DNA of 64,000 nt from Rhexocercosporidium sp. MPI-PUGE-AT-0058 (taxonomy: Eukaryota > Ascomycota > Leotiomycetes > Helotiales): positions 4,154,001-4,218,000 of the forward strand of contig JAGTJL010000001.1 in NCBI GenBank assembly GCA_020746875.1, read 5' to 3'. A program made the position numbers and the translations under genes. Below, one piece after another: positions 12,333-23,246 of this stretch; position 1 is the stretch's first letter; each line of letters starts with the position of its first letter. The notes under the pieces are model-generated. The model was not told the origin of the DNA. It did not search any database and saw only the letters and a list, made by a program, of their open reading frames with translations.

Positions 12333-13037
12333 ATGTCTCTCAACCTCGAGAAGCAGCTCTGCTTCGTACGTGGATGCCGGTCAACTCTGCTTGCAAATGC
12401 TAACTAAACACAGTATGGAGCATACCATCACAATCCCACCAATATTGGCATACATATGACATGTGTCCCTCTAATCCTAGCAGCCTCTTTACTACTTGTA
12501 CGGTCCTATAACGTTCTTTTTTTGATAGAGCGGCAGTACTGAGACTTTACACAGGCAACGAACAGTCCGACCATCATCCCTCTCCCAACATGGCTCACGA
12601 TCCCAAACCTCCCCCTTAATGCCGGTACGATAGGAGCAGTTCTCTACAGCGCTTTCTACATACTCCTCGAGCCAGTGGCAGGTAGCATACTTCTCCCGAT
12701 CATCATTGGATGGACTGCTTTCGCGAACCACCTCACAACCTCCGCGTCTAGCACAATTGCCAACCAGGTTGGTATTGTTGTCTTTGTTGTATCCTGGATC
12801 GCACAATTCGTTGGACATGGAGTGTACGAGGGCCGGGCCCCAGCGCTACTGGACAACCTGATACAGGCATTGGTCCTCGCCCCATTCTTTGTCTTCATGG
12901 AAGCACTGTTCAAGTTCGGTTACAGACCAGAGTTACAGAAGAGAGTTGGAGACGCTGTGGAGAAAGAGATCCAGAAGTTCAAGGCAGAGAAGGCACAGAA
13001 TGGAAATGGAAGCGCCAAGAATGGAAAGGCGAACTAA
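12333..13037 (+). CDS. Mpo1-like (DUF962) 2-hydroxy fatty acid dioxygenase
   Basis: Mpo1 of yeast is an ER membrane Fe(II) dioxygenase that removes one carbon from 2-hydroxy fatty acids in phytosphingosine breakdown. Three exons (12333-12365, 12414-12497, 12555-13037) give 199 residues, the usual length. The first intron has a textbook branch site (CTAAC) and the second is GTACGG...ACAG. Conserved His motifs are in place: YGAYHHNPTNIGIHMTCVP at the start of exon 2 and QFVGHGVYEGRAPALL in exon 3. Three to four hydrophobic segments (AGTIGAVLYSAFYILL, SILLPIIIGWTAF, GIVVFVVSWIAQF, LVLAPFFVFMEALF) fit a membrane protein. The tail is lysine-rich (KFKAEKAQNGN). Family membership is sure; the exact reaction is carried over from yeast. 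Confidence 0.92.
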
Positions 13038-13483
13038 GACTCGATTTGAAGCGATTGGGATGAGACGAATAGGCTAGAAGTCTACAGAATGACATACGGC
13101 GATGATCGCTACGGAAGGAAGAAATCCAAGTCGAAGTATCTGATGCTGAGCGGTTGGGATATGGCTTGAAAACCGGAACAGTGGTTAAGGCGCACCAGGG
13201 GGACATAGTTGTCCAGGATACGAAAAATGCTCAGAAGGACAGGGCCGTATGCAGTGAGAAAGCATTTCATTTCTTCACTTGCTTGCATTCCGTCGAATAT
13301 TTTTGCGAATGTTATGTGGTGTGTTACGGCAAGTAGAACCGGCATGCACGATGATTTTATTAGCAAGTCACAAAGCAATTGTGGAAACAAAGGTTTCGTT
13401 CTTTGTCGTACTTTTGTACAATGACTCAATATATTGCAATTTACAACGACGAACTTTTGTCTCTCCTTTCTCATCTCATCGAT
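13038..13483. other. Intergenic between convergent genes
   Basis: 3' flanks of the Mpo1-like gene and of the Cys/His-rich gene. No gene seen. Confidence 0.5.
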
Positions 13484-14578
13484 CTACTGCCATTCAGTCC
13501 GGCGAAACACCGGGGCTTTGATTGCTACCGGTTTGGGGGCTACGAGGGGCTCTGCCTGCCAGAAATCCATGGCATCAGCTAGATGTTGACCGAGGTCGAA
13601 CATCATGTCTTCGGTTTTCCCTGTGGGACTGACGGGTGAGGACCGTGAAGAAGTTGGCCATAAGAGCGGCGTGACGGGTTCTTGGTGAGGGCGTCTCGAA
13701 GCTATAGTAGGCTTCCGGACCGGTACTGGTTTCCTGTCGATGGAGCGGACAACCTTTCCCCGTCTCGTCCTCAATGGTCGAATAGGAAGCGGTACCTCAG
13801 GCATGGGTGGAAGTCTACCATGAGAGCCCTGCTTCGCCGTACCCCACTGCTTCCAGTCAATCCTAGGCTCTTCATAAAGAGGCTCTGGAATGGGAGGACC
13901 ACTGCCGATAGCTCGTGGATCAGCACCAGGTGTGTTGATGTACTGCTTCACAAGACCAACATCAAGGTACGCGGAGTCGCCCCTTTGTTGGCGACTCCAC
14001 CCGTATCTCTGCGCGGCTCTAGTAGCATCAGACCTCACCTTCTGCTGACTGGTCATATGCTGCAGCTCCGGAAAGCGCTGTTCTCTCGGCACCTGTCTCC
14101 TCGCAGAGCTATATGGTCTCGAGTTATGAGATCCATTCAGCTTCTCAAACTCCGCCAATCCTCTCGCGCAGCACAATCCACAATTCGCCGCTCTAGTATC
14201 CGCATCTGGACGTCTTCCTTCAGCGACACATCTAACGCAACGATACCTCGATCTCTTCTCCTCCCGTCTACCCTCAGCTATCTCCTCGTTCTTGACACCA
14301 TTCCACTCCCGTCTTGCTCTTGCCTGTCTCTCCCTCTTCGCTAGTAGCTCTTGATCAGCGCGCTCTTTTGCTGCTGTGCAGTCGAGACAGATTTCCAAGA
14401 CTTGTTTCCTACCTGGCCGTGCTTTGCATCGGATATTGACGGGGGGGAAGAAGCAGCTGAATAGACCTGGGTTGCGTTGACGCTTTGCTTCTCTGAGAAG
14501 GAGTTTGTGGGATCGGCATTTGTGACGGGTGTCGAGCTTGAAATGGGCGCAGTGGTATGTTGTGATTAGATGGCACAT
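13484..14578 (-). CDS. Cys/His-rich basic protein of unknown function
   Basis: A single open frame of 364 residues with a true ATG. I do not recognise a family. The first 30 residues hold a Cys/His cluster (MCHLITTYHCAHF, then HKCRSH). Further cysteine pairs follow in two clusters, CLDC near residue 83 and CVRC/CGLCC at about 136-159, so metal binding by the N-terminal half is plausible. Between them lies a basic Arg/Glu-rich helix (AKRERQARARREWN). The C-terminal half is proline- and arginine-rich and looks disordered. It has no signal peptide or membrane segment. Similar lineage-limited, Cys-studded proteins are common in ascomycetes; no function is claimed. Confidence 0.7.
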   Translation of the reverse strand: MCHLITTYHCAHFKLDTRHKCRSHKLLLREAKRQRNPGLFSCFFPPVNIRCKARPGRKQVLEICLDCTAAKERADQELLAKRERQARARREWNGVKNEEIAEGRREEKRSRYRCVRCVAEGRRPDADTRAANCGLCCARGLAEFEKLNGSHNSRPYSSARRQVPREQRFPELQHMTSQQKVRSDATRAAQRYGWSRQQRGDSAYLDVGLVKQYINTPGADPRAIGSGPPIPEPLYEEPRIDWKQWGTAKQGSHGRLPPMPEVPLPIRPLRTRRGKVVRSIDRKPVPVRKPTIASRRPHQEPVTPLLWPTSSRSSPVSPTGKTEDMMFDLGQHLADAMDFWQAEPLVAPKPVAIKAPVFRRTEWQ

Positions 14579-15296
14579 GTTCGCTGTATCGTGGGATGAT
14601 CCGTCGTATTTGAAAGCTTCTCTCTGGGCTCTATTTATTCGTTGGTCTCTTCCTTCGATTGCTGGATGCTTCTTTTAAATCTCTGTATAATGACAGGATG
14701 TTCAAGGAGAGAGACAGCAAGAAGTTCCTGTTTGTGGAGAATGAAACTCTGAGACGAAACTGAACAATAGACATTGTGTGAGATATATACATGGTGGATA
14801 CTTCCTGTTCTTTCGATGCTGTGAAGGAGCTCTTTGTATTTCCATTTGTGGTTCTTTGGACAGTGAATGCTTGACAATGAAGCTTTGTTATCTTGTGGGT
14901 TTCGCTTCGTTTGGGTTCTTTATTGACTTTGTTCTGGTCTCTTGGTCTTGAGGCATGATGCCTTTGTTGGAACCATCAAGAGGCTTGTTATTGAGTACAA
15001 TCCGCTGTGGTATCTTTTGTTTGTCACTTAGATACTAGTTCTACTCTGCAAGAAAAGACCGTGGAGCTCTAAGTTCTTGCTTTTCCCCAGTCGATTTGTT
15101 GGTGGCTTTTGGGAATTCTTGTGATGGTTCCGCGTTCAATCATGGCCTTGCACTTGTATGTAGCTCTTGCTTGTGTCTCATTGTTCTGTACTTCTTACGG
15201 AAAACCTGCCCTTCATTGATCGAGTCCATTTATTCAAACCCAGCCCTCAATTGCTGCATACATTTCCTTTCTCTGCGCTCCCCACCTGATCCATTA
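14579..15296. other. Intergenic
   Basis: Promoter of the Cys/His-rich gene (left part) and 3' flank of the esterase (right part). No gene is seen. Confidence 0.5.
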
Positions 15297-16278
15297 CTAC
15301 TTCACCAACCCAAACCACGCTTCCGACTCCGCCAAGTGCGAAGGACACGAGTGCCCAACACCAGTAGCATAAATCCCCTGCACATTCGGCCCATAATCAC
15401 TAGTCTTGTACCTCGCCTCCGGCGTATTATCCTTCGAATCCGTCGCGGTCATGCTCACGCCAAAGATGTTCGTCCACTGCTTCAGCTCCTCCTGGTAGTT
15501 CTGAGGCGCGATCGTACCGTCTGCTGAACCATGCCAGATCTGCATCTTTGGCCGTGTCCCATTGTATCTGGGATACATCGCGCGAGCTGTGTCGCCCCAT
15601 GCTTGTGCGGTCTTGGTACTTTGACCATTTGCGCAGGCATTGTTCCATTGAGCGACTCCGGTGCCGACATAGCATCCTGCTGCTACGCCCGAGTAGACGG
15701 ATACGGCTGAGATTAGGTCTGGGTAAGCTGCTGCCATCACGTTGCCCATCATCGCTAAATTCATGTCAGTTGCTCTCGAATCACAAGGGAAGATAAGGGC
15801 AATCTTACCGCCAGAAGAACCTCCAGTCACGAAGACCTGAGTCGCATTGACTTTGTACTTGTCCATGCCGTAGATGATCATATTCGCAATAGCGTTGGAG
15901 TCTCCACCTCCATTGCGAATAAGCGTCGACTTGCTAGAAACATCCCAGCAACTCTGTGGAGCGCTCGGCCAGATGGTGATGTATCCTTTACCATCTGAAC
16001 CTTTCTTCCACGGGATCTTGTCATTTTGGAAATATTTCTGTGCTGAGGACTCGCAGGAGTGAATGGCGACTACTAGAGAAGGATTTGGCTTGACGTTGTC
16101 TGGAACGTAGACCCACCTGATTCTCTGTCAGTGATGTGGGGGGCGGAACTGGATTCTATCCTCACATCTGAGCCTTTGAAGTCGATTTCCCTCCATAATT
16201 GCTTACTTGCGTCAACGCCGCTCCATAAACCGACGTACAAGCCAGTGCCGCGACATAAATGAGTCTAGAAAAATACAT
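15297..16278 (-). CDS. Secreted CE1-type acetylxylan/feruloyl esterase
   Basis: Secreted alpha/beta-hydrolase that removes acetyl or feruloyl groups from plant xylan. Three exons (16278-16166, 16116-15809, 15754-15297) give 292 residues, near the size of fungal AXE1 enzymes without a cellulose-binding module. The signal peptide is MYFSRLIYVAALACTSVYG. The splices rebuild AQMWVYVP and the nucleophile elbow GGSSGAMMGN; without the second splice the elbow is followed by foreign residues. The acid is likely in WHGSADGTIAPQNY and the His in GVGHSCPSH. Paired cysteines (HSCES, SCWD, GCYVG, NACANG) fit the family's disulfides. It is divergent from the AA9 gene with 520 bases between starts, which suggests shared control. 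Acetylxylan versus feruloyl preference cannot be told. Confidence 0.93.
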
Positions 16279-16798
16279 GGGGTAAGTAAACAAACATGTA
16301 ACTTATCTCCCAAGCAAAAGCCAAGGACCACTTTCAAGCGAGACGTTTCCATTTTATATCCCATATTCAGAGCCCCACATGATTCGATATCCCAAAATCC
16401 ATCCCAATACGCATATATAGTCTGCTAATACCCAAAGTGCCGATGTCAAGCTTTCCCAGAGGCTCATCCCAAATAGCCGAGTCTGGGGAACCATCCAACC
16501 CCCGCATTTCAGATGAGGCTGAACAAGCATATGCCTTCCCCGCAGGATTATTTAATGCCTGGGACTTGTGTGGGATTGCTTGAGTGATCAAAGGCTGGTT
16601 CTGGAAAGAGAGAAGAGTTTTGGGGTCAAGTGTCAAGGGTAGTGCGGTTGGGTGACGCGGGGGGATAAAGTCTCTTGACATCCTGCTGAGGAGGTGGCCA
16701 CGTTGTGGTGCGATGTTTGGGCTTATAATGGATCTTTCCGAGAGTATTTAATTGCCTTGAGATTGACTTTCTGTGCTCAATAGGAGTTCGTTGAAAGT
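16279..16798. promoter_or_regulatory. Shared divergent promoter with CreA-like motifs
   Basis: 520 bases separate the esterase and AA9 start codons. SYGGRG motifs, the binding consensus of the carbon catabolite repressor CreA/Cre1, occur at 16483-16488 (CTGGGG), 16500-16505 and 16538-16543 (CCCCGC, reverse), and 16657-16662 (GCGGGG). A TATAAT box lies at 16724-16729, about 70 bases before the AA9 start. Control by carbon source is an inference from these motifs and from the enzyme classes. Confidence 0.55.
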
Positions 16799-17788
16799 AT
16801 GCGTCGTCTGCCACTTATGCTCACAGCATGTCTGCTGGGTGTGGTATCAGCGCATGGGGGAACATCGAAGTACATAGTCAACGGGATTGCCTACACCGGG
16901 TAACCTACCACCCCCTAAAGCAGTCCTCGACCCTTCCCTAACAGATGCAGATACGATCCAAGCATCTTATCCTCTGAGCAAGACAACCAGCCCTGGCTCG
17001 TCCAACGCAAATGGATAACCATCGACCCAATCTTCGAAACCACCAACACTTCACTGGCATGCAACTTCCCCGGCTCCCCGGCCGTATCCTCCATCCCCAT
17101 CAACTCCGGCGACAACATAACAGCAGTGTACAACTACTGGCTTCACACCGTCGGGCCTATGGTCCTCTGGATGGCTGACTGTGGCGTCTCGTGCCAGACT
17201 TTCAACCCTTCAGAGGGAAAGTGGTTCAAAATCGCGGAAAGGGGTCTTCTTACTGGCACTGTTAGGGAGGGGATGTGGCGGCAGAGAGATTTCCAGCATT
17301 GGGATGGCATGCCGGATTTGTGGACTGAGATGATACCCAGGGGCTTAAAGGCGGGGAATTATTTGATCAGGCATGAGATTATCGCGTTGCATATTGCGCA
17401 TCGTCCGCAGTTCTATCCGGAGTGTGCGCATCTCGTTGTTGGGGGTGAGGGAAAGGAGGTTCCTGGGAAGGAGTTCTTGACTAGTATCCCTGGAGTGTGG
17501 GATATGAGCCGTGAGTCATTCTTTCTCTTGTTGTTGGTGATGCTGGTTAAAGGGTTTCGGGCATGAGGGGAGTGAGGCGCTGATATTGAGATCTAGAACC
17601 CGAGATTAACCTCGATATCTACATTGAAGAAATAGGAAATGCGACAGTAAGTCATCCGTCAAGCGTTCGGGAACACCATCATGTGCTGAGAATTCCAGAC
17701 TTACAATATTCCTGGACCGCCTGTTTGGGAAGGACAAGCCACTACTCGGCTTGATAGGTTATCGTATGGATTCAAGGGACCGAAATAG
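16799..17788 (+). CDS. AA9 lytic polysaccharide monooxygenase
   Basis: Secreted copper enzyme that oxidatively cuts cellulose or related glucans. Four exons (16799-16899, 16951-17510, 17597-17646, 17699-17788) give 266 residues. The 18-residue signal peptide ends SA, leaving His19 as the N-terminal histidine of the copper brace (HGGTSKYIVNG). The second copper His is in WLHTVGPMVLWMADC, and the axial Gln/Tyr pair is in RPQFYPECAHLVV. The end TYNIPGPPVWEG is typical of the family. For exon 2 I took the acceptor at 16950, which yields YTGYDPSI; the alternative acceptor at 16944 would add two residues. No carbohydrate-binding module follows. It works on the same material as the neighbouring divergent esterase. 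Confidence 0.95.
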
Positions 17789-18429
17789 ATATCCAGTTGC
17801 TTACTTGCGATGAGCCTAGACCAATCTGAGGTTCCTCCTTGTGATAGTGGGACTTTCCAGGTGAAGGGGCATTTTGTATTAGCCATGAAGAGTTTCAACA
17901 GCATAGATGGGGCTTTCTCCCTGGCATCCAGATACAGTATATCTGACGGTGACTGGAGCTGACCTAGTGTTCAGAAAACTCTCCTGCATAATTTGCCTGG
18001 CTTACGGCTTTCCCAATTCAATGACGTACAGAGATACCTCGAAAGTTTTGGGAGACAGGGCATGTCATCCCCCACTTTTACTCATAGGCTTACGCGAGAA
18101 TGCTTTCAGACATCATGATGTACTTTGAGAAGACCCTGTACAGGAGAGAGCATGATTTTGGAATTTCAGTACGCAGTTGAAAGTAGTGTACTTGTTTACG
18201 GTAGAGTCTTCATTTCGTGACCAAGCTTGCAACGCTACCCAAAAGGAGGAAAGAACGAGAATTTGGTTCAGGTTTTCGTTCATCCACATCACTCCAAATC
18301 TTCAACAGCGCAGCTCAACATGAAATCTTCCGGACGAAGTCAAGAATGGAAATAAAGGACCTATTTCATCATTTCAGGCCAAAGAAAGACGCTGACTCTC
18401 AGCTGTTCAGCGCTTGTTTCAAAGCTTCA
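17789..18429. other. Intergenic between convergent genes
   Basis: 3' flanks of the AA9 gene and the secreted Cys-rich gene. No gene is seen. Confidence 0.5.
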
Positions 18430-18990
18430 TCATCTCTTGCAGAAAGCACACTCTGTCAAGCCGTCTAGAGTGACACATTATCAGCGAAGATCTACCACTA
18501 GTTTGATATCAGGACTAAGGTACTTACGAGCGCCTTTCGTTGGGCAGTTATCATCCGTGCTATCGGGAAGTTAGTACATCCATTCGCGTCCCATGAAGAG
18601 CGAACTTACCGTCCAGCCCAAACCCAACAGTTGTATTCATATGCATAGTCCCATCCGCTTAACACAGGTCAATCAGTTCTCATTCCAACCATGCTTCAGC
18701 ATGAAGACTTACCAAATCCCATCAACACACTCCCCGCTTCGGCACACGCAGTCAAATTTGTATTTACTCCCATGAGTGAGAGTCTTGACGGAAGTACAAC
18801 TACTCTTGTCGCAGGTGCGGCAGAAAGCATTGCCTGTGCCGACGATAGCACATGTATGGGATTGGAAACCGGTCTCTTGACGTTTACGAAGAACGGAGGC
18901 TGGGTTGTCGGTCATTTCGGTAGGGAGGGTGAGAGCGAGGGAGGTGTTCAGGGTCAGCAGGGTGCTGAGGGCGAGAGTTAGGTACTTCAT
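18430..18990 (-). CDS. Secreted Cys-rich protein, SH3b-like
   Basis: Predicted secreted protein of 130 residues from four exons: 18990-18713, 18657-18610, 18559-18528 and 18464-18430. All donors are GTAAGT and phases agree (2, 2, 1). It has a signal peptide (MKYLTLALSTLLTLNTSLAL), then a dibasic LRKRQ site that could be a Kex2 cut, and a Cys-rich module. The pattern TCAIVGTGNAFCRTC, a central HGSKYKFDCVC, then WDYAYEYNCWVW resembles SH3b-type folds seen in fungal secreted proteins: an entry, a turn with HG, and a C-W-V exit. The last short exons add CPTKG and ECAFCKR. The small exons would be missed by single-frame reading. Role unknown; effector or wall-associated activity is possible. Confidence 0.8.
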
Positions 18991-21342
18991 TTTGATTCTT
19001 GTATTAAGATGTATGATATGATGTCTTGAAATGATAAGTTGGGGATGTTGGATTGTGTAATGGAGTCAGGCTCATGGGACTTTGTAGCTTCTTATAGACG
19101 CAAGGACAGGAGCAGAGCCATCAGCGGAACAAGACTCCCAGTCGATCTTCTTCATCTCGGTTCGATCAGATAGATTGAGTTGCGTAAATAGAATGCTCAA
19201 TGAAGACATGATCCTCGTGCCTTCCATAAGCTGTCACCCATCCGGAGCAGCATCGCGGGGTCGTGACACCAAACTGGGGAATTCTCAGAAAATGCGGCAC
19301 AATAATCTATCCATCTTATGAACTCAAACCGCCTTTGTGGAATTGAAAAGCATTTATGCTAAATCCTTCAACTGGAGCTGAAAGCACGCCAAGCAAGCAT
19401 CTGCATCTAACCGAGGCGATGATCTGGGGAATCGGGGTGTTTGGCGAAAGCTTATCGCTATTTCGGGAACGAATCCAATCGGAACAGGGATTGGGATGTG
19501 GTGTGTTGTCAAGCTTTATTTCAAGCGTTGCACAGGAACGGGCCTTCTTCCTGGTTGTGTGGACCTTTTGTTGTTCCTCTGAGGTCGGGCAGCTGCCATG
19601 TTTTTGCTCCAACCAGGAAGCGAGCGGGTGTTGACTCGTTGTATATAGTTTACCGAGTGGCGTCCAATCAAGAAGTAGACTCGACCGATGACTTGCAGCT
19701 CGATGCTCCGATTTGGCAGCGAAGTCCTTTCTGCTAGATTATGGTAACACAAAATCGGTAAGGACTTGTCCTGGATTCTAAACTTGATAGGATTGATGAG
19801 ATGCAAAAGTTTAATAAAATACTACTCGCCTCGGACCTCCTCGCAGTCTGCATCTCATCCAGGATTTTTTAGGGATGAAAGTACGAGGTTCATTGGGTAA
19901 TAGCTCTTGAGGTCAATGCCTCTCTCTGCTGGTCACAACCTCTAAATTTGGACCTAGAGATTCGTCGAGTCAATCAATCAATCCAGATCTCATCTGCGAA
20001 TCACGATTAGATCTCATCTTTCCCACAATTTGCTCATGGACTAGTCACAGGAACTCTTCTAGGGTACATAGTTTGAGGTCTACAGGAGTGATGATGTCTG
20101 GGTGAACGGGAATTGCAGCGAGTTGGTGCAACAATCAGAAAATATTTATTATAATATTAGCTGTTAAATACATTGAAAATAAACTTACCACAAATATTAA
20201 GAACCCCATGGGCGATGGGAATGTGAATCAGACCTTGGCTTCCAAGAAATAAAGATGAAAGTCACACAAGACTCATGGAAATTGGGAAGAAGACGATAAT
20301 GGTTGAGAATTGATCCCCATAAAAAACAATGGGAAAAACCAGACCGCGGATTCTGAAGGGCGCGAAATTGCTGTAATGTAGCTGATGCCTTAAAAGTAGC
20401 GAGCACCAATTCACACCCCTTGGATATTGACAAGCTTACCTCAACCTTTCAGTCTGTTTGCTCGGAAACGTGCATTTGGCAGCACCCAGTCAAATCGGAA
20501 GCATGATAACTTTCTTGTTTTTCGTGCTTGTAGAGAACCCCTCGATTTCCATTTGGTTGCATGAATAGCCTATATCTGCACCCATTTCCTGATGCTGGCC
20601 GACCCAAACAGGCTCAGGCTAAGGTTCGTTCTCCCAAGACAAGTCCCTTACGATATTGTCTTGATCCCGTAGTCCAAGAGTTATTTTGTCAAAAACTCGC
20701 ACTGTGCCATCGTTTCTGGACTGGGTGGTTTACCAACCGCGGCGCCTTCTCGTCCATTACCAAACATCTCAATTTTCCAGCCGAACTCGCCCTGAAATCA
20801 CCTGCTTACAATTCGAAAGTGCCTTCAAGACCCGAGGTTGTCAGTGACTGATGTCTATTCAAGCAATTCCGGACCGCCACGGAGTTCCTTTTCTGTGTTA
20901 GTGCTTCGGCATGCTCGACGATTTCCCTAGTCTCGGCAGCCGTTCGAAGTCGTAGGTGAAGCCTAGCTTTTCAGGGACTTCCTCTATTCCCAAAAGAGTA
21001 TCACTCAGGATATTTAAGGTACGGGATGATGCGCTTTGCACGTAAAATACGGGATTCATGGGGTGTTGGGGCTCTATTTCAGCCTCGGGATCTGTAATGA
21101 CGTCTAGAGTGCGAGGATTCTGCGCATGAGGATTCCGAATTGGGAAGTGAAACTTCTCGTCCTCGGAGGGATAGAGTTGGGAGGTAGTTTTTGAGGGTAT
21201 ATATACCGTGGTGAGTTCGGGGAAAATGATCATCAACATCACAATCTCTTCAAACAGCATCGTCTCATCCACCGATCAATTCTCAACACAGTTCTTTCAT
21301 CTATAACTCACTTGAATCATCACAAACATCACAAACATCAAA
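18991..21342. other. 2.35 kb without a supportable gene
   Basis: The left part is the promoter of the Cys-rich gene and the last 150 bases are the leader of the next gene, with repeated CACAAACATCA. Open frames at 19316-19612, 19516-19806 and 20898-21272 (all minus) have no family marks; the last lies directly over the promoter of the 21343 gene. Confidence 0.45.
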
Positions 21343-21915
21343 ATGGTCTCTTCCACTGTCTCAGCCCTGACTCTCGGCCTCGCTACCATTGGTGGTGCAT
21401 CAGCTCCAACTGCTCCTGCTCCAGCAGCTCCCACGACCACAACTCCATCATCCAACCCTCCTCAAACATTCCCACTTTTCCTCCAAGCAGAAGACATTCC
21501 CACCCTCCCCTTATACGCTATCAAGAGCGAGGCCATCGGTAACTACTATCTGACATTCCAACGACCATCCGTCTACACTGGTACTCCAGCCTATCTCGTC
21601 GACAGTGAGCTTGCCTTCCTTATTCCAGGCGAAGACACTCCTTACGCCATGAACTTCGGTGATTCGATCCGCGGCCCCGGTGATCTCAACGACGTGGAGG
21701 CCGGTTATGGCTTCAACCAAGCTGTTTCAGGGCTTGCTTTCTCGGATGATGGAGTTCTTGTGTTTTCGAGCGGAACTTCACCCAATTTCTTCGCTTGCAA
21801 CACCACCTTGAATGCCATGGAAGAATTCTCGTTGAAGATTGGTCAGGCCAATGCGGATGGAAGTGCTCCAGAGGGATGTGTTGCTGCTAAGATTAGGAAG
21901 CCAACATCGGCATAG
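21343..21915 (+). CDS. Predicted secreted protein of unknown function
   Basis: A single exon of 190 residues. It has a signal peptide (MVSSTVSALTLGLATIGGASA), then a short Ala/Pro/Thr linker (PTAPAPAAPTTTTPSSNPP), and a compact domain of about 150 residues starting at FPLFLQAEDIPTLPLYAIKS. The domain is acidic and beta-rich, with two cysteines (FACNTT and EGCVAAKI) that may pair. It has one N-glycosylation sequon (NTT). No catalytic motif is visible. The pattern, including the leader before it, is that of an abundant secreted or wall-bound protein of ascomycetes; no function is claimed. Confidence 0.82.
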   Translation: MVSSTVSALTLGLATIGGASAPTAPAPAAPTTTTPSSNPPQTFPLFLQAEDIPTLPLYAIKSEAIGNYYLTFQRPSVYTGTPAYLVDSELAFLIPGEDTPYAMNFGDSIRGPGDLNDVEAGYGFNQAVSGLAFSDDGVLVFSSGTSPNFFACNTTLNAMEEFSLKIGQANADGSAPEGCVAAKIRKPTSA

Positions 21916-22081
21916 AGGGGTAATGAATACTCATGAATGGGGTAGAAAAAGCCATTCATTGGGGTTTACATATTTTTTAGCGGCAGAATACACATTGCAT
22001 TGTTTCCTGCTTTCCTGCGTTCTGCACCAATCATTTCTGCATTTCTTTGCATTTAAAAAGCGTCATCTGTGTAAATATTTT

Positions 22082-22579
22082 TAACGTCCATCCTTACGTA
22101 ACGGAAAACCATACGTGCCGGAAAATCCAACCGGTACATTCAATTTAAGCATCATAAAATCTATGCACACCGCAATATCTTTTATTATTTTTTGGTAAGT
22201 TGTATTCCGTGGCTACTCCCGGACACCTTAAATACTTCTCATTAAAAATATTATATTCGTGTTATTTATTGCCTCACGCCTGATTTGCAAAGAGTCTCCT
22301 TTTATAGCGTAATAGACTTTCTCTACTATAACTATATCACCGATCTTATATTATTCTTAAAACGTAAAAAAACGACTTACTTGGGCTTTAAGTCCCCCCT
22401 AACACATAAGAAATCGTTAACAGCCCTGTGGCGGTTGCAGCGTCCAAATTCGTGCAGGATCGCCACGCCGATCAGTACCTCAGATCGAAGCGAGTGACGA
22501 TCTTAGTGAGGAACAGCCCCGCATGCTCCCACCACGTCCACGTTACATTTCTAATAGTGACGCCTCAGGCATTGAGGCC
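22082..22579 (+). repeat. Left terminal inverted repeat of element A
   Basis: It pairs with 25235-25984 read in reverse. Conserved blocks along the arm include the outer 43 positions, the block GAGTCTCCTTTTATAGCGTAA near 22297 (two fragments under 20 bases shared exactly with the other arm), ATCGCCACGC near 22460, and GCCTCAGGCAT near 22563. Confidence 0.8.
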
Positions 22580-23246
22580 AACACTGACGCCACACCTACG
22601 CCACACCTAGCTTAAATTTGAATTAAAAACAGATTATTGCCTTAGATTTAAGGCGAGAGGCTCGAACTCTAGAGGGTATCCCATCGACCGCTGTCGCTTG
22701 CACATTTTAGCGCGGAAAAGTAGAGGGGGTGCATCGAGCGTAACACTCAACTTCAAGACAATTTAATTTTATATTTGAGTACAACTGCTTCGAAATACTT
22801 ATTCTTTCTTACAAAAAAAGTTTGTCTTGATCTTGTGGAGCTAGATATGTTGCTTCAGAGGAGGTATCTCTCCTTAGCGTATATCAAACGGCGCTAAAAT
22901 GCCCTTATGGCGGTTGAGGGGATAGGCAAAATTCCTAGGTTTTTGTTTCTATTATCCGCTCTCCAATTCCTACAACTTCCTTTTTACCAACAAGAGCAAA
23001 TCATGCTCAATCGAAAGTGGCTTCGAGTATGCTATGCCTATGGCTTCCAGAATACCAGCCTGAGCAACTGGCAGGTTTTGGGGGGTTCCAGTGATGTACG
23101 ACGAGTAATTGTCGCGAGGCTGCCTAGCTGAGTCCGCCAGCCTCAACACGACCCCTTCCCCATCCTCACTCCGCATCTATATTTTTTCGACAGCTCATCG
23201 GCTACCGAGAACCCTTCCGCCTGCGATCCTCGAACCGAGTGGAATA

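Noticed and set aside
15096..15527. Plus-strand 143-codon open frame
   Set aside because: It lies antisense over the last exon of the CE1 esterase, whose catalytic motifs are clear.
20898..21272. Minus-strand 124-codon frame
   Set aside because: Has an ATG and a plausible composition, but lies over the promoter and leader of the 21343 gene and has no recognisable domain.
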